Source: Neoalteromonas flava
GTDB lineage: Bacteria; Pseudomonadota; Gammaproteobacteria; Enterobacterales; Alteromonadaceae
Length of the DNA: 64,000 nt
Direction: 5' to 3'
Assembly (NCBI RefSeq): GCF_002807685.1
Contig: NZ_PEAX01000006.1
Coordinates: forward strand, 186,001-250,000
The position numbers were made by a program, and so were the translations under genes. Below are positions 16,859-26,378 of this stretch, in pieces; within the stretch, counting starts at the first letter, position 1, and each line of letters begins with the position of its first letter. The notes beneath the pieces are model-generated. The model saw nothing but the letters and a program-made list of their open reading frames with translations, searched no databases and was not told the origin of the DNA.

Positions 16859-19381
16859 CTAAAACTCTTCCCATTCTTCATCATTCGACTGATAAGTCGG
16901 CTTTATTGCCTTAGGCGCCTGAGCCGGCGGTGCTTTCATTACTGGCTTTTTAGCCAAGGGTTTTGAGACTGGTTTTGCCATCGGAACATCACTGCCATCA
17001 TCCTCAACCTGGAAGAAGGACACACGCTCTACCATCTCATCCACTTGTTGCACTGAAGATTGACTTGCCGAGGAAGCCTCTTCAGCCAAAGCCGCATTTT
17101 GCTGAGTAATATCATCCAACTCTGCAACCGCTTGATTCACTTGCGCGATACCACTAGCCTGTTCGTTAGTAGCGTTGTCCATGTCGGCAATCAGCGAAGA
17201 CAACTGGTCTATGTTGGCCAAAATTTCCTTAAGCGATTCGCCGCACTGATTCACCAGATCGCTGCCGGTATTAACTTTAGATGAGCTATCGTCAATCAGC
17301 TCTTTAATTTCCTTCGCAGAAGTGGCGGAACGTTGAGCCAAATTACGTACCTCATTGGCCACTACCGCAAAGCCTCGCCCGTGCTCGCCAGCTCGCGCCG
17401 CTTCCACAGAAGCATTAAGTGCAAGTAGGTTAGTTTGGAACGCGATTTCATCTATCACACCAATGATGGCACTGATCTTATTCGAACTTTCAGTGATCTC
17501 ACCCATTGATTTAACTGCGTTCAGCACGATATGTTCGCCTTTATTCGCTTTAACTCTGGCTTCCTCAGCTGCACGGTTCGCGGTTGATGCATTTTCAGCA
17601 GTGCTCTTCACATTCCCCGTTAACTCTTCGAGACTTGCTGCTGTCTCTTCAAGATTAGATGCCTGTTTCTCAGTCCGTTCAGACAGTTGATCATTACCCA
17701 GCGATAATTCATGGTTGGCCGAACGGATCGAGTCGGCACTGGTTTTGATCGAAGAGATGACACTGTTTAACCGGCGCGTCGTGTCGTTTAATGCGGTTTT
17801 GACCTCACCAAACATACCTTGATAATCATCCACTATTTGCACTCGCATATCCCCCTCGGACATGCGCTGTAGCGCCGTATTCACATCACGTACGAAGGCA
17901 TTCACCGTTTGCGACAGTTCATTTAGGCCGTTTGCAATGTTGAGAAAGAATCCTTGCTTATTATCAGTGGCAATTAATGCGCCTAAGTTACCTTGTGCCA
18001 CGCTGGTGACTAATTTCTCTACTTCTTGCTCGGTCTCAACTTGGGCAGTTACATCAGCCCACTCAACCACAAATCCTATGCGTTCATTGTTTGCTGTAAA
18101 TACCGGATTCGCGATCAAATCAAAGCGTCGTCTGCCCACTTGGATCCGTGTTTTATAGGTTGACTGCAATTTTTCCAGCATGCCACGCTGATGCGCGGGA
18201 TTTTTGTGGAATTGATCGATATTTCTACCCAGCAAGTTATTCGCATCAAAACTAGGTAGCTCTTTGCGTAAATCTGATTCGGCCGCCTTCATCATTTCGC
18301 GCACAGAATTGTTCATATAAACAATATTTAGATCAGCGTCTGCGACCATCACATTGCTTGAGACCCCATCTAATGCGGAACGTACACGGGCATTATCCGC
18401 CGCAATAATAGCTTGCTTTTTATCGGCAGTAATATCCGCCCATTCAAGCGTAGTACCTATGCGCTCACCGCTTTTATCAATGACCGGCGTAGCAGTTAAT
18501 CGAAACACCATCTCACCCAGTGATATTTCGGTTTGATAGGTATCAGTGAGTTTCTCCAGAAGTGCACGTTGATGACTAGGATTTTTATGAAAGGTATCAA
18601 TGTTTACACCAACCAGTGCGTCGGGATTAAAATCCTGTCTGATTAACTTAAATGTGGCAATGTTGTCTTTCATCATTTGCATCAAACTTTTATTGAGATA
18701 AATGATGTTGAAGTTATTGTCTGCCAGCATCACGTTAGTATTAACGTTATCCAATGCAACTTGTAAGCGAGCCGTATTTTTTTGTTCGATTTCCTGCTGC
18801 TGTTTTAGCGTCAAATCATGCCACTCAACGGTAAAGCCTGACGACTGATTGTTGCTATCAAATAGGGGGTTAACGACTAACCCAAAATGCAAGTCACCAA
18901 CCTGAATTGTGGTTTCATACGTCGAGGTCAAGCGTGCCAGCATTTGCCGTTGATGCTGGGGATTTTTATGGAAAGTATCAATATTTACACCAATCAACTT
19001 ATCGGCATTAAATTGTGGCAACACTTTACGTATTTCTGCTTCGTTGGACTGCAACATTCTCTGTAAAGTACTGTTCACAAAGGTAATGTTAAGTTCAGAA
19101 TCAGCCATCATTAGATTAGTCGATAGCCCTTTAACCGCTGCGTTCAATTGATACGCGGCTGATTCTTTTTGCTGTAAAATCGTTTGCGAATCGGCGAGCA
19201 CTTCGGCCTGTTGGGCTTTAGCTTTATTGAAAAAGGCCATAGCGGCAAATAGCGTAATCACTTGGAATATGAATATCGCGAATACCCATGGCGTTAGTTG
19301 AAACTGCCAAAGTGAAACGCCTAATCCGGCAACCGCCAGCAAAGCGGCAAGCAGAATAAAGCTGTTTTGGTTGTTATTCAT
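16859..19381 (-). CDS. Methyl-accepting chemotaxis protein with three tandem PAS-like repeats
   Basis: An 840-residue receptor. Two membrane helices lie close together (about 8-28 and 32-52), so there is no periplasmic ligand domain and sensing must be cytoplasmic. Three homologous PAS-like repeats follow (about 79-192, 206-320 and 333-447), each with a conserved ID-x-FHKNP-x-HQR motif and a closing EW-(H/A)-D-(L/I/V)-T. A HAMP-like stretch and the MCP signalling hairpin ([19 protein letters not shown]) come next. The C-terminus is a Pro/Lys-rich tether ending DEEWEEF, which resembles the NWETF-type pentapeptide that docks CheR/CheB. The PAS repeats could bind FAD or haem; the ligand is unknown. 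Confidence 0.94.
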   Translation of the reverse strand: MNNNQNSFILLAALLAVAGLGVSLWQFQLTPWVFAIFIFQVITLFAAMAFFNKAKAQQAEVLADSQTILQQKESAAYQLNAAVKGLSTNLMMADSELNITFVNSTLQRMLQSNEAEIRKVLPQFNADKLIGVNIDTFHKNPQHQRQMLARLTSTYETTIQVGDLHFGLVVNPLFDSNNQSSGFTVEWHDLTLKQQQEIEQKNTARLQVALDNVNTNVMLADNNFNIIYLNKSLMQMMKDNIATFKLIRQDFNPDALVGVNIDTFHKNPSHQRALLEKLTDTYQTEISLGEMVFRLTATPVIDKSGERIGTTLEWADITADKKQAIIAADNARVRSALDGVSSNVMVADADLNIVYMNNSVREMMKAAESDLRKELPSFDANNLLGRNIDQFHKNPAHQRGMLEKLQSTYKTRIQVGRRRFDLIANPVFTANNERIGFVVEWADVTAQVETEQEVEKLVTSVAQGNLGALIATDNKQGFFLNIANGLNELSQTVNAFVRDVNTALQRMSEGDMRVQIVDDYQGMFGEVKTALNDTTRRLNSVISSIKTSADSIRSANHELSLGNDQLSERTEKQASNLEETAASLEELTGNVKSTAENASTANRAAEEARVKANKGEHIVLNAVKSMGEITESSNKISAIIGVIDEIAFQTNLLALNASVEAARAGEHGRGFAVVANEVRNLAQRSATSAKEIKELIDDSSSKVNTGSDLVNQCGESLKEILANIDQLSSLIADMDNATNEQASGIAQVNQAVAELDDITQQNAALAEEASSASQSSVQQVDEMVERVSFFQVEDDGSDVPMAKPVSKPLAKKPVMKAPPAQAPKAIKPTYQSNDEEWEEF

Positions 19382-19408
19382 TGTTTATTCCTCATTTAAC
19401 TGTACGCG

Positions 19409-19900
19409 TTAAAAATCTGTTATATCTAGCATTGCATCAATATCTAACAACACTGACATCGCTCCGCGAATGTCAGCAATTCCTCTTACAAATCTGTCAT
19501 CGACTGATAAATCGAATTTTTCGGCACTTTTAATTTCATCGTCGGTTAAGTTCACCACATCGGAAATACGATCAACCACTATCCCCATGGTTTTTTCACC
19601 TGGCTCGGTAACGACGTTGAGGATTAATACGATCGTTTCTTTATCGGCCTCACGACTCGGTAAATCAAAACGACAACGCAGGTCGATGATCGGAACAATG
19701 GCTCCACGAATATTGATCAACCCCAAAATAAAGGGTTTTGCGTAGGGAACTCGTGTCATGTTTTCCCAAGTACGGATCTCGCGAACGCGCAAGATATCAA
19801 CTGCATACGTCACTTTGCCCAAGGTAAAACTCAGCCATTCTGACTTTTGCTCGGTTTCTTCGCTGACGTCAGCGTCTACCACTTCTTGCTGCATAATCAA
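19409..19900 (-). CDS. cheW: CheW coupling protein (first copy)
   Basis: A 163-residue CheW. The core reads WLSFTLGKVTYAVDILRVREIRTWENMTRVPYAKP in outline, followed by GLINIRGAIVPIIDLR and GIVVDRISDVVNL, all close to the canonical family. It overlaps cheA by 4 bases (ATGA-type coupling) and precedes the MCP gene by 27 bases. It is expected to bridge CheA and receptor tips. Confidence 0.95.
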   Translation of the reverse strand: MIMQQEVVDADVSEETEQKSEWLSFTLGKVTYAVDILRVREIRTWENMTRVPYAKPFILGLINIRGAIVPIIDLRCRFDLPSREADKETIVLILNVVTEPGEKTMGIVVDRISDVVNLTDDEIKSAEKFDLSVDDRFVRGIADIRGAMSVLLDIDAMLDITDF

Positions 19901-21945
19901 TGCACCTTCAGCCTGCGCATAAGTGCGCCCACATCCAAGATTAACGCCACCGAGCCATCGCCAAGTATGGTTGCACCGGATAGCTCATCAACTTTGATAT
20001 AATTAGCCTCAAGTGACTTCACCACTACTTGTTGATGATTCGCCAATTCATCCACAATAAGGCCAAAATGTTGCCCATCGTGCTCAACAACAACCACCAG
20101 CAATTCGTCTGATTTGGCGTCTGAAGCTCCAGCGCCGAAAGTTTCAGCGAGGTTCAATAAGGGGATAAACTGTGAGCGCCATTTAAAAGACACATCTTGC
20201 GTGCCAATTTCGTTGATAACATTTCGTTGAATTTGAATAGATTCGATAATTGCAAGCATGGGAATGACGAAAGTTTCTCCGCGCACTTTCACTAGTTGTC
20301 CATCTAGAATCGACAGCGTTAACGGCAATTTAATACTAAACGTGGTGCCGACATTCGTCTCAGACTTCACATCGATCTGACCGCCTAAGGACTGAATATT
20401 GCGTTTCACAACATCCATGCCCACACCTCGCCCGGAGAGATCAGTTACGGCATCGGCAGTTGAAAAACCGGGCGCAAAAATTAGCTCTTTAATCGCCTGG
20501 TCTGACATTCGCTCGGTTTGGCTGATAACCCCATTCTCAATCGCTTTAGCCCGGATCCGCTCTACATCAAGCCCCTTGCCATCATCACTCACCTCGATAA
20601 TGATATTTCCGACCTGATGATAAGCAATCAGTTTGAGCGTCCCATGGCGAGGCTTTCCTTGAGCTTCACGAATATCAGGTTTTTCAATGCCATGATCAAT
20701 ACAGTTTCTGACTAAGTGAACCATTGGGTCAGTCAACTCTTCGATCACCGTCTTATCAACTTCTGTCGATTCGCCACTGATCACAACGTCTATTTCTTTA
20801 CTCAATTGTTTGCACAGATCCCTCACCATGCGTGGGAATCGGCTAAAACAAAAATCAATGGGTAGCATGCGTATTTGCATAACGCCATCTTGTAAGTCTC
20901 GAGTATGACGTTCAAGCTGACCCAAGCCTTCCTGCAAGCGCTGTAACTGGGGGAACTTCTCAGCGTCATTAAAAGTGCTGAGCATCGATTGAGTAATAAC
21001 TAACTCACCCAAAAGATTAATGAGGCCATCGATTTTAGACAGTTCTACCCGGATTGACTGGTTCGCTTTTTTGGTCTTCGCTGATGCTGTTGATTCTGAC
21101 GCTTTTGGGTTACTCGAGGCTGAGTTCTCAGCGACCATATTTACCGGCTCCGCAGCTGCAGGCGCACTAGCCGGTGCTATGTCGACTGCTTGCTGAATAT
21201 CCGAGCTTTGCTCATCTAAACAGCGATAAGTTAATTCGGCCTCATCTTCGATCCACAAAAATACTTCTTTCAAATCGTCAATACTGACAACCGAGCCAGA
21301 GTTCAATGTCACTCGCCAAGAAATATATAGATCAAGGGGCTCTAATGTATTCAGATCGGGTACTCTATCGGTGTCACACTCAACCGTGATATCACCTAAT
21401 TCGGCAAGCTCTTCAATGTAGCGTAATGGCTCATTGCCCGATAATAATAATTTGGGATCAGGGGAAAAGGTAATTTCCCATTGATGACCTTGGTCGCGCG
21501 ACTGTTGGATAGGATTGGCATCTGCATTGGTGCTTGCTGCGCTTACAACTGGCGACTCGCCGTCGATCAGTAATTGCAGCTTAACTTTGACACCTTCGAT
21601 TAATTCCGCATTGACTGCTTCGTCGATCTCGTAATGGTTGACCAGATTGCGTAAACAATCCAGACACTCAAACAAGCAATCAACAACATCTTGGGTAAAT
21701 GCCCGCTGACCGGCCCTAATCATATCTAACAGAGTTTCCATAAAATGGGTAAACTCTGCGAGTTGGCTCATGCCAAAGGTAGCGCTACCACCCTTTAACG
21801 AGTGTGCTGAACGGAATATATCGTTCACAACTTCAGACTCAATATTACTAATATCCAAGCCCAACAAATGTTGCTCAATGGAATCTAATGCTTCAGCACT
21901 TTCTTCAAAGAATACCTGACGAAATTTTTCCATTGGATCAGACAT
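19897..21945 (-). CDS. cheA: Chemotaxis histidine kinase CheA
   Basis: A 682-residue CheA. The P1 Hpt domain holds the phospho-acceptor His48 in FRSAHSLKGGSATFG. A P2-like region (about 160-245) is followed by an Ala/Ser-rich linker and the P3 dimerisation helices (SIRVELSKIDGLINLLGELVI). The P4 kinase core has HLVRNCIDHGIE (N-box), DDGKGLD (G1), GRGVGMDVV (G2) and GTTFSIKLPLT; P5, the CheW-like domain, is at the C-terminus. It is the central kinase of the operon, phosphorylating the adjacent CheY and probably CheB. Confidence 0.97.
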   Translation of the reverse strand: MSDPMEKFRQVFFEESAEALDSIEQHLLGLDISNIESEVVNDIFRSAHSLKGGSATFGMSQLAEFTHFMETLLDMIRAGQRAFTQDVVDCLFECLDCLRNLVNHYEIDEAVNAELIEGVKVKLQLLIDGESPVVSAASTNADANPIQQSRDQGHQWEITFSPDPKLLLSGNEPLRYIEELAELGDITVECDTDRVPDLNTLEPLDLYISWRVTLNSGSVVSIDDLKEVFLWIEDEAELTYRCLDEQSSDIQQAVDIAPASAPAAAEPVNMVAENSASSNPKASESTASAKTKKANQSIRVELSKIDGLINLLGELVITQSMLSTFNDAEKFPQLQRLQEGLGQLERHTRDLQDGVMQIRMLPIDFCFSRFPRMVRDLCKQLSKEIDVVISGESTEVDKTVIEELTDPMVHLVRNCIDHGIEKPDIREAQGKPRHGTLKLIAYHQVGNIIIEVSDDGKGLDVERIRAKAIENGVISQTERMSDQAIKELIFAPGFSTADAVTDLSGRGVGMDVVKRNIQSLGGQIDVKSETNVGTTFSIKLPLTLSILDGQLVKVRGETFVIPMLAIIESIQIQRNVINEIGTQDVSFKWRSQFIPLLNLAETFGAGASDAKSDELLVVVVEHDGQHFGLIVDELANHQQVVVKSLEANYIKVDELSGATILGDGSVALILDVGALMRRLKVH

Positions 21946-21954
21946 ATGAACGCC

Positions 21955-22317
21955 TTATTTAAGCACCTTGTTAACAACAGCTACCAATTTCTGCGGGTCA
22001 AAAGGTTTAACCACCCACCCCGTTGCACCAGCTTGTTTACCCTCCATTTTCTTATCTTGCCCGGATTCAGTCGTAAGCATTAAAATAGGGGTGAATTTAT
22101 ACGCAGGTTCCTGTCGCAAGCGCGTGATCAACTCGATGCCATCCATGATCGGCATATTGACATCTGAAATAACCAAATCAAATTGCTGAGATTTTGCGAC
22201 CTCAAGCCCGATCTGACCATTCTCAGCTTCTGCAACTTCATGCCCCTGCTCACTTAAGGTAAATGTCACCATTGCGCGCATCGACGCAGAATCATCCACA
22301 GTCAAAATTTTTGCCAT
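21955..22317 (-). CDS. cheY: Chemotaxis response regulator CheY
   Basis: A 120-residue single receiver domain, the first gene of the operon. The acid pair is at 8-9 (TVDDS), the phospho-site is Asp52 (LVISDVNMPIMDG), Thr/Lys switch residues lie in LMLTTESG and VVKPFDP. A GGAAG ribosome site lies 5 bases before the ATG. The sequence GATGWVVKPF is typical of CheY proteins from accessory chemotaxis clusters. Confidence 0.94.
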   Translation of the reverse strand: MAKILTVDDSASMRAMVTFTLSEQGHEVAEAENGQIGLEVAKSQQFDLVISDVNMPIMDGIELITRLRQEPAYKFTPILMLTTESGQDKKMEGKQAGATGWVVKPFDPQKLVAVVNKVLK

Positions 22318-22593
22318 TTTACTTCCCAGTTATTCAAACTTTATATTTAACTAACCAACTAATGTATTGAACAAAACTCGCATTGCTTGAACGTTGCCGG
22401 TAAGGCGCAAAAAAACTAACGAGTAGCGTTGTTGTTAATAGGTATAGCAGTAGGATGGAAAAATAAACAAACTATTTTGCAAAATTTCTTAAAAAAAATT
22501 TATAAAATTCAGAATGCTAGGCTATGGTTGTAATGGATAGAAAAATCCATGGTTTGTTTCAACGGAAATTCAGGTTCATCGAGGAAGGTGTGC

Positions 22594-23754
22594 GTGGCAA
22601 AACACAAGGTTTTAATCGCAGAAGACGACACTGATTTACAAGCTGTGCTTGAGCTTATGCTTGAAGAGGACTTTGATTTAACTATCGTCGACGACGGCGA
22701 AAAAGCGATTTCAGCGATTGAAGAAATCACTTTTCACATTGTGTTAATCGATATTCACTTACCTAAGAAATCTGGACTCGATATTTGTGCGTACGTAGAG
22801 GCGTTGAAAGCAGACACCCGCCCCAGCATTATTGTGTTATCTGGTGATCAAAACGATGAAACCATCAAACAAGCGTTCTCGTTTGGAGCTGGTGACTACA
22901 TTGTTAAGCCTTTTAATGTTGTCTCGTTCCATCAACGCTTGATGCGGATGTCTAGAGACATCGACCAAGTCAAGGCATTGCAGCAAAAAGACTCAAGCGT
23001 ACGCAATCTTGCGGAAATGGCCATGACACAGGCATCTGCGTACGGCTCTGGTCTAGAGCTACTGGCGCGACTCAATCGTTGCCAAAATGTCGAGACATTT
23101 ATGGAAACCTTAGTTAATGGATTACTCGCACAAGGCTATCATTGTGCCGTTGAGTTTCGAACGGAGGTCGAGAATTATTCCTTTGACGTTGATACTAAAG
23201 TTTGCACTGATAATGAAAAGAAAGTGTTCCAATTGCTCCACAATCATGGCCGGATTTATAATTTTGGTAAACGCGCAATCTTTAATGAAAACAATTCATC
23301 GATTTTAGTTAAGAATATGCCCACCGAAGGCACCAACTCCTACGATGCAGCTATCGATCTGTTCGCTAAGCTCGTTCCTGCGCTGGGTACCCGTTTTACC
23401 GCACTTATGAATATTCAAACCATGAATAAAACACGTGCATCGCTAAACGAAACCATCGATAAAGTGACCAAGGCTATCGAAACAATGGAAATCGAGCGCC
23501 GCGAGAATTTAGAAAGTATAGCCACAAGTATCAGTCTGAGTTTTCATCAACTGGAAATGACCGACGAACAAGAAGATTTCTTTATCAAGCTGATTGAACA
23601 AAAGTTAGACAACAATCAGAGTAATGAAAAATTCGGTGAAGTCGTTGACTTGTTAAAACAGTGTGCCCAAAACCTCGTTGATGACAGTGCGCCAGAGATG
23701 ACAGAGTCACCCGCTGAAGATGAAGTTGGTGACGATGACATTGAGCTTTTTTAA
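22594..23754 (+). CDS. Receiver-domain protein with long C-terminal helical region, divergent from the che operon
   Basis: A 386-residue protein starting at GTG 22594, chosen over upstream ATG 22549 because GAGGAAGG lies five bases before it and the receiver fold starts at once (AKHKVLIAEDD). The receiver has Asp53 (VLIDIHLPKKSG) and KPF. The remaining ~260 residues match no output domain I know. They include a possible regulatory module (FMETLVNGLLAQGYHCAVEF) and a long helical, probably coiled-coil stretch (about 285-360). The end is acidic and closes with DDIELF, nearly the same tail as the diguanylate cyclase and CheD of the divergent operon. A role in the same signalling array is likely but inferred. 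Confidence 0.82.
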   Translation: MAKHKVLIAEDDTDLQAVLELMLEEDFDLTIVDDGEKAISAIEEITFHIVLIDIHLPKKSGLDICAYVEALKADTRPSIIVLSGDQNDETIKQAFSFGAGDYIVKPFNVVSFHQRLMRMSRDIDQVKALQQKDSSVRNLAEMAMTQASAYGSGLELLARLNRCQNVETFMETLVNGLLAQGYHCAVEFRTEVENYSFDVDTKVCTDNEKKVFQLLHNHGRIYNFGKRAIFNENNSSILVKNMPTEGTNSYDAAIDLFAKLVPALGTRFTALMNIQTMNKTRASLNETIDKVTKAIETMEIERRENLESIATSISLSFHQLEMTDEQEDFFIKLIEQKLDNNQSNEKFGEVVDLLKQCAQNLVDDSAPEMTESPAEDEVGDDDIELF

Positions 23755-23855
23755 TTAGATATTCAAGTAACAACCTAACCTGACACTTTCAGTAATAGAG
23801 CCGAATCAAATCTAACAGTCTCTTGAGTACCTCCATAGGCCCGTCGTTCTCAATA
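23755..23855. other. Intergenic region, nothing recognised
   Basis: This is the first part of a 545-base stretch between the receiver-domain gene and the repeat lipoprotein. No RNA gene or strong terminator was seen. A weak ORF follows at 23856. Confidence 0.3.
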
Positions 23856-24062
23856 ATGTCAGGATATGTCGAGCCCGTATTTCAGACGTATGAAATATCA
23901 AAGAACCGTGTCATCGTGACGAAAGTCACGACCTCTCTACAGCACTTGAAACCCCAAACGAAAAACTCATACGACGGCTATAGTATTGATATTTTTAATT
24001 CACGGTTGAACAAAGTGGGCCCCGTTTTCCAATGGGATGACGCTCTTTTTTGGGGGAAGTAA
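23856..24062 (+). CDS. Small hypothetical protein, doubtful
   Basis: A 68-codon ORF from ATG 23856 (MSGYVEPVFQTYE) to TAA. The composition looks protein-like (YEISKN, SYDGYSIDIFNSRLNK, FQWDDALFW), but I recognise no family and see no good ribosome site. It might be the 3' remnant of a decayed gene, since the frame extends upstream to a TTG at 23823 without a clear beginning. Treat it as tentative. Confidence 0.3.
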   Translation: MSGYVEPVFQTYEISKNRVIVTKVTTSLQHLKPQTKNSYDGYSIDIFNSRLNKVGPVFQWDDALFWGK

Positions 24063-24299
24063 TGCTCCTTAGTTATCGCGTTTGAGCGATTTATCTTTGT
24101 TAGTTTTTAAACCTTTTATCTCCTCTATACGACTTACTCTCTGTAATTATCAAATTCGCTAATAAATCGTTTATTCCACTCATTAATATATCTGTGCGGC
24201 GACGATGTAACGCTAACCCATTGATAATTAAACTTAATATAAGTGGCTCGGTTTCTGCTTATTTGTGCTTATCATGACAACATAACGTAAAGGAAAAAC
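24063..24299. other. Upstream region of the repeat lipoprotein gene
   Basis: An AT-rich intergenic stretch of about 240 bases with no ORF. It should contain the promoter of the lipoprotein gene; no convincing -35/-10 pair could be fixed. An AAAGGA ribosome site lies at its right end. Confidence 0.3.
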
Positions 24300-24977
24300 A
24301 TGAATACTTTATTCACAGGGTTTAAAAGAACAACCATCGCAATCAGCATGGGAATAATGTTGAGTGGCTGTGTTATCCACGTCGGTGCCGATGCCCATGA
24401 TTGGGACTCAGATGATCACGAAGTCAGCAGTGTTTTTGGTGACGTAAGCGTCAGTGCTGGTAAGCAGGTTAGTGAGGTTTCTTCTGTCAATGGCGACGTT
24501 GAGCTGCACGACCGCGTGGAAGCCGAGCGTGCGTCGTCAGTGAATGGTGATATTGAAATTGGCGAGCGTGTCTCAGTGGGCAGTATCGACGTGGTTAACG
24601 GCGATATTGAGGCCGGTGAACATTTTAGTAACCAACATGGTATCGAATCAGTGAATGGCGATATTCAAATCGCTGCTCATGGGGTTATCAATGGCATGAT
24701 AAAAACCGTCAACGGTGATATTGAATTGAATGAGAGCGCGGTAAACAACGATATTATTACCATTAATGGTGATATCCATTTGCAACGCGGCACGTCGGTC
24801 AGTGGCGATATTATATATGAACGCAATAACAGCCGTCAGTGGGACAACGACCGCCCCACTCTGCGAATTGATGCTGACTCAACCGTCGGCGGGAATATCG
24901 TATTACATCGCCCAGTTAAACTAGAGTTTGCTGATCCGCAACTCCATGACAAAGTCATAAAACACTTTGGTGAATAG
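24300..24977 (+). CDS. Lipoprotein with eight NGD repeats (beta-solenoid-like)
   Basis: A 225-residue lipoprotein with a signal peptide ending in lipobox LSGC (Cys24). The mature chain is a regular repeat: GD-x motifs preceded by V-N or I-N occur at residues 46 (FGD), 64, 82, 100, 119, 138, 156 and 168 (SGD), a period of about 18. Such (V/I)NGDI repeats predict a small right-handed beta-helix, like DUF4097 or bactofilin-type folds. Function is unknown; an envelope location is likely. The ribosome site AAAGGA is 8 bases before the ATG. The gene is convergent with the transglutaminase-like gene. Confidence 0.8.
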   Translation: MNTLFTGFKRTTIAISMGIMLSGCVIHVGADAHDWDSDDHEVSSVFGDVSVSAGKQVSEVSSVNGDVELHDRVEAERASSVNGDIEIGERVSVGSIDVVNGDIEAGEHFSNQHGIESVNGDIQIAAHGVINGMIKTVNGDIELNESAVNNDIITINGDIHLQRGTSVSGDIIYERNNSRQWDNDRPTLRIDADSTVGGNIVLHRPVKLEFADPQLHDKVIKHFGE

Positions 24978-25000
24978 TCATTGGCAGGCCCCCTGCTGAT

Positions 25001-25729
25001 TTATGGTCTTTGGGGGGCCAGACAATCTGAACGGTTGGTCCGCAGCCGCGCCACATTCCAGTTCATCAAGTGGCGCCCTATCCATTGATAGAACCAACGT
25101 TTCAGCCCGCGCAGATTAGTACCATGCTCAGCATAAAATTCATCCGGTGAAGCATATATCCCAAAATCATCCGCCACTCCCTGCTGTTGAATATAAGTTG
25201 ATTTCCCCTGCCACTCCACTGGAGGCGAGTGTAAATCAGGCGTGGCGACGCCATATCCACAAAAAGCCCCGCGGTGATGGGAAAATTTTTGCTGGATCGC
25301 CTTTAGATAGTCGTGGTCTAGAATAAAACCTTCCAAGGCTAACCACTGACCAGCGTATTCAATTTCTACCCAACTGTGGATGATTTTCTGTGGCGCTAAC
25401 GCATACAGCCAGTGTGGAATAGCTCCCTTCTGTAACGCTTGGTGAATGGTAAAGCCATGAAAGCGACAGGGTATATCCACGGCACGAAACAGCGCCATCA
25501 GTAAAGTTGTTTTGGTATTGCACTGACCATAGCCATCATGCAATACCTGAGACGCTGAAATTGCATCGTCAGCGTTGTAACCAAAGGCGATTTCATTGCG
25601 GACAAAATCATAGATTGCACCAATGCGTTCATACACAGGTAATTGGCGCCACTGCCGGCTTGAAACTAGTGCCTGAATATCGGCATGTGAATAATTTAAT
25701 AAACGGGTCGATGTTAGTAAGTCAGGCAT
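25001..25729 (-). CDS. Transglutaminase-like cysteine protease-fold protein
   Basis: A 242-residue cytoplasmic protein of the transglutaminase-like superfamily. The catalytic triad is visible: Cys70 in GYGQCNTKTTLLMALFR, His118 in HSWVEIEYAG and Asp138 in LEGFILD. ATG 25729 is preferred to the open TTG at 25747, since GGAG lies 10 bases before it. Members act as peptidases or transamidases; the substrate here cannot be told. It is convergent with the repeat lipoprotein gene. Confidence 0.78.
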   Translation of the reverse strand: MPDLLTSTRLLNYSHADIQALVSSRQWRQLPVYERIGAIYDFVRNEIAFGYNADDAISASQVLHDGYGQCNTKTTLLMALFRAVDIPCRFHGFTIHQALQKGAIPHWLYALAPQKIIHSWVEIEYAGQWLALEGFILDHDYLKAIQQKFSHHRGAFCGYGVATPDLHSPPVEWQGKSTYIQQQGVADDFGIYASPDEFYAEHGTNLRGLKRWFYQWIGRHLMNWNVARLRTNRSDCLAPQRP

Positions 25730-25808
25730 AGCGACTGCGCTCCACAAGTTAACATTGGTGTAGCCTAGACCTTCGAGTCAATCGAAGGTCAAGTCCCAAA
25801 TGCATATC

Positions 25809-26378
25809 TTACTTTTGCTGCAGATACACCTTGGGCGCGGTAATGGCTATGGGCAAGGATTGTGGGGCAGTACGCTTGGCAAAAGTGACTTTCACGCGCT
25901 CTGACTTCAACATATAAGGCACCCATATCACAGTCGCAATGACACTGCGGGCGAATTCCTTTGTCGTATCTGCATCGAAGATAGGTTCATCGACTAACAC
26001 AAATGACGCTAACCAGGCATCAAAGGGAATAAAAACAACACTCGTTACGGTAATAATGATGAATAATTTTGGAAACCAATGATGCTTCATAAACATCAGG
26101 ACCATCAAACACGCAGAGGCTAAAAACATCGCTGTATTAAACAACGCCTCGCCGATCAATAATGGCCCCCAAAGTGGATGATATGCCTCAGAGTCAACCG
26201 ACGTTAAAACAGTGAAAGTGCCATCCGTAAAGATGCCGTAATAAAGCGGCACGTAAATCAACGCTAGGCGGATTGGCGCGACAACCACGCCAATAGCCAC
26301 TAGAATTAGCCAACCCTTGATGCCGTACAGTTCATTTTGCGCGCTCTGTTGTGGTAAAGCTCCGTCCTTGGTATCCAT
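25809..26378 (-). CDS. DUF2569 family membrane protein
   Basis: A 189-residue inner-membrane protein with four predicted helices. It opens with the family signature YGIKGWLILVAIGVVVAP and has a soluble loop between helices 1 and 2, then PFDAWLASFVL. The C-terminal part includes SVIATVIWVPYMLKSERVKVTF, the (I/V)W-x-PYxxxSxRVKxTF motif typical of DUF2569. The function is unknown. Its ATG directly follows the rluB TAG with no gap, so it is co-transcribed with rluB. Confidence 0.85.
   Translation of the reverse strand: MDTKDGALPQQSAQNELYGIKGWLILVAIGVVVAPIRLALIYVPLYYGIFTDGTFTVLTSVDSEAYHPLWGPLLIGEALFNTAMFLASACLMVLMFMKHHWFPKLFIIITVTSVVFIPFDAWLASFVLVDEPIFDADTTKEFARSVIATVIWVPYMLKSERVKVTFAKRTAPQSLPIAITAPKVYLQQK

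Noticed and set aside
22320-22450. A sigma-54-like GG-N10-GC element upstream of cheY on the minus strand (GGCAACGTTCAAGC).
   Set aside because: Only the GG and GC pairs match; the TTG core of the -12 box and the -24 context are absent, so it is likely chance.
24978-25020. GGCCCCC...GGGGGGCC as a terminator between the repeat lipoprotein and the transglutaminase-like gene.
   Set aside because: The stem is interrupted by a long loop and has no T-run on either strand; part of it is coding.
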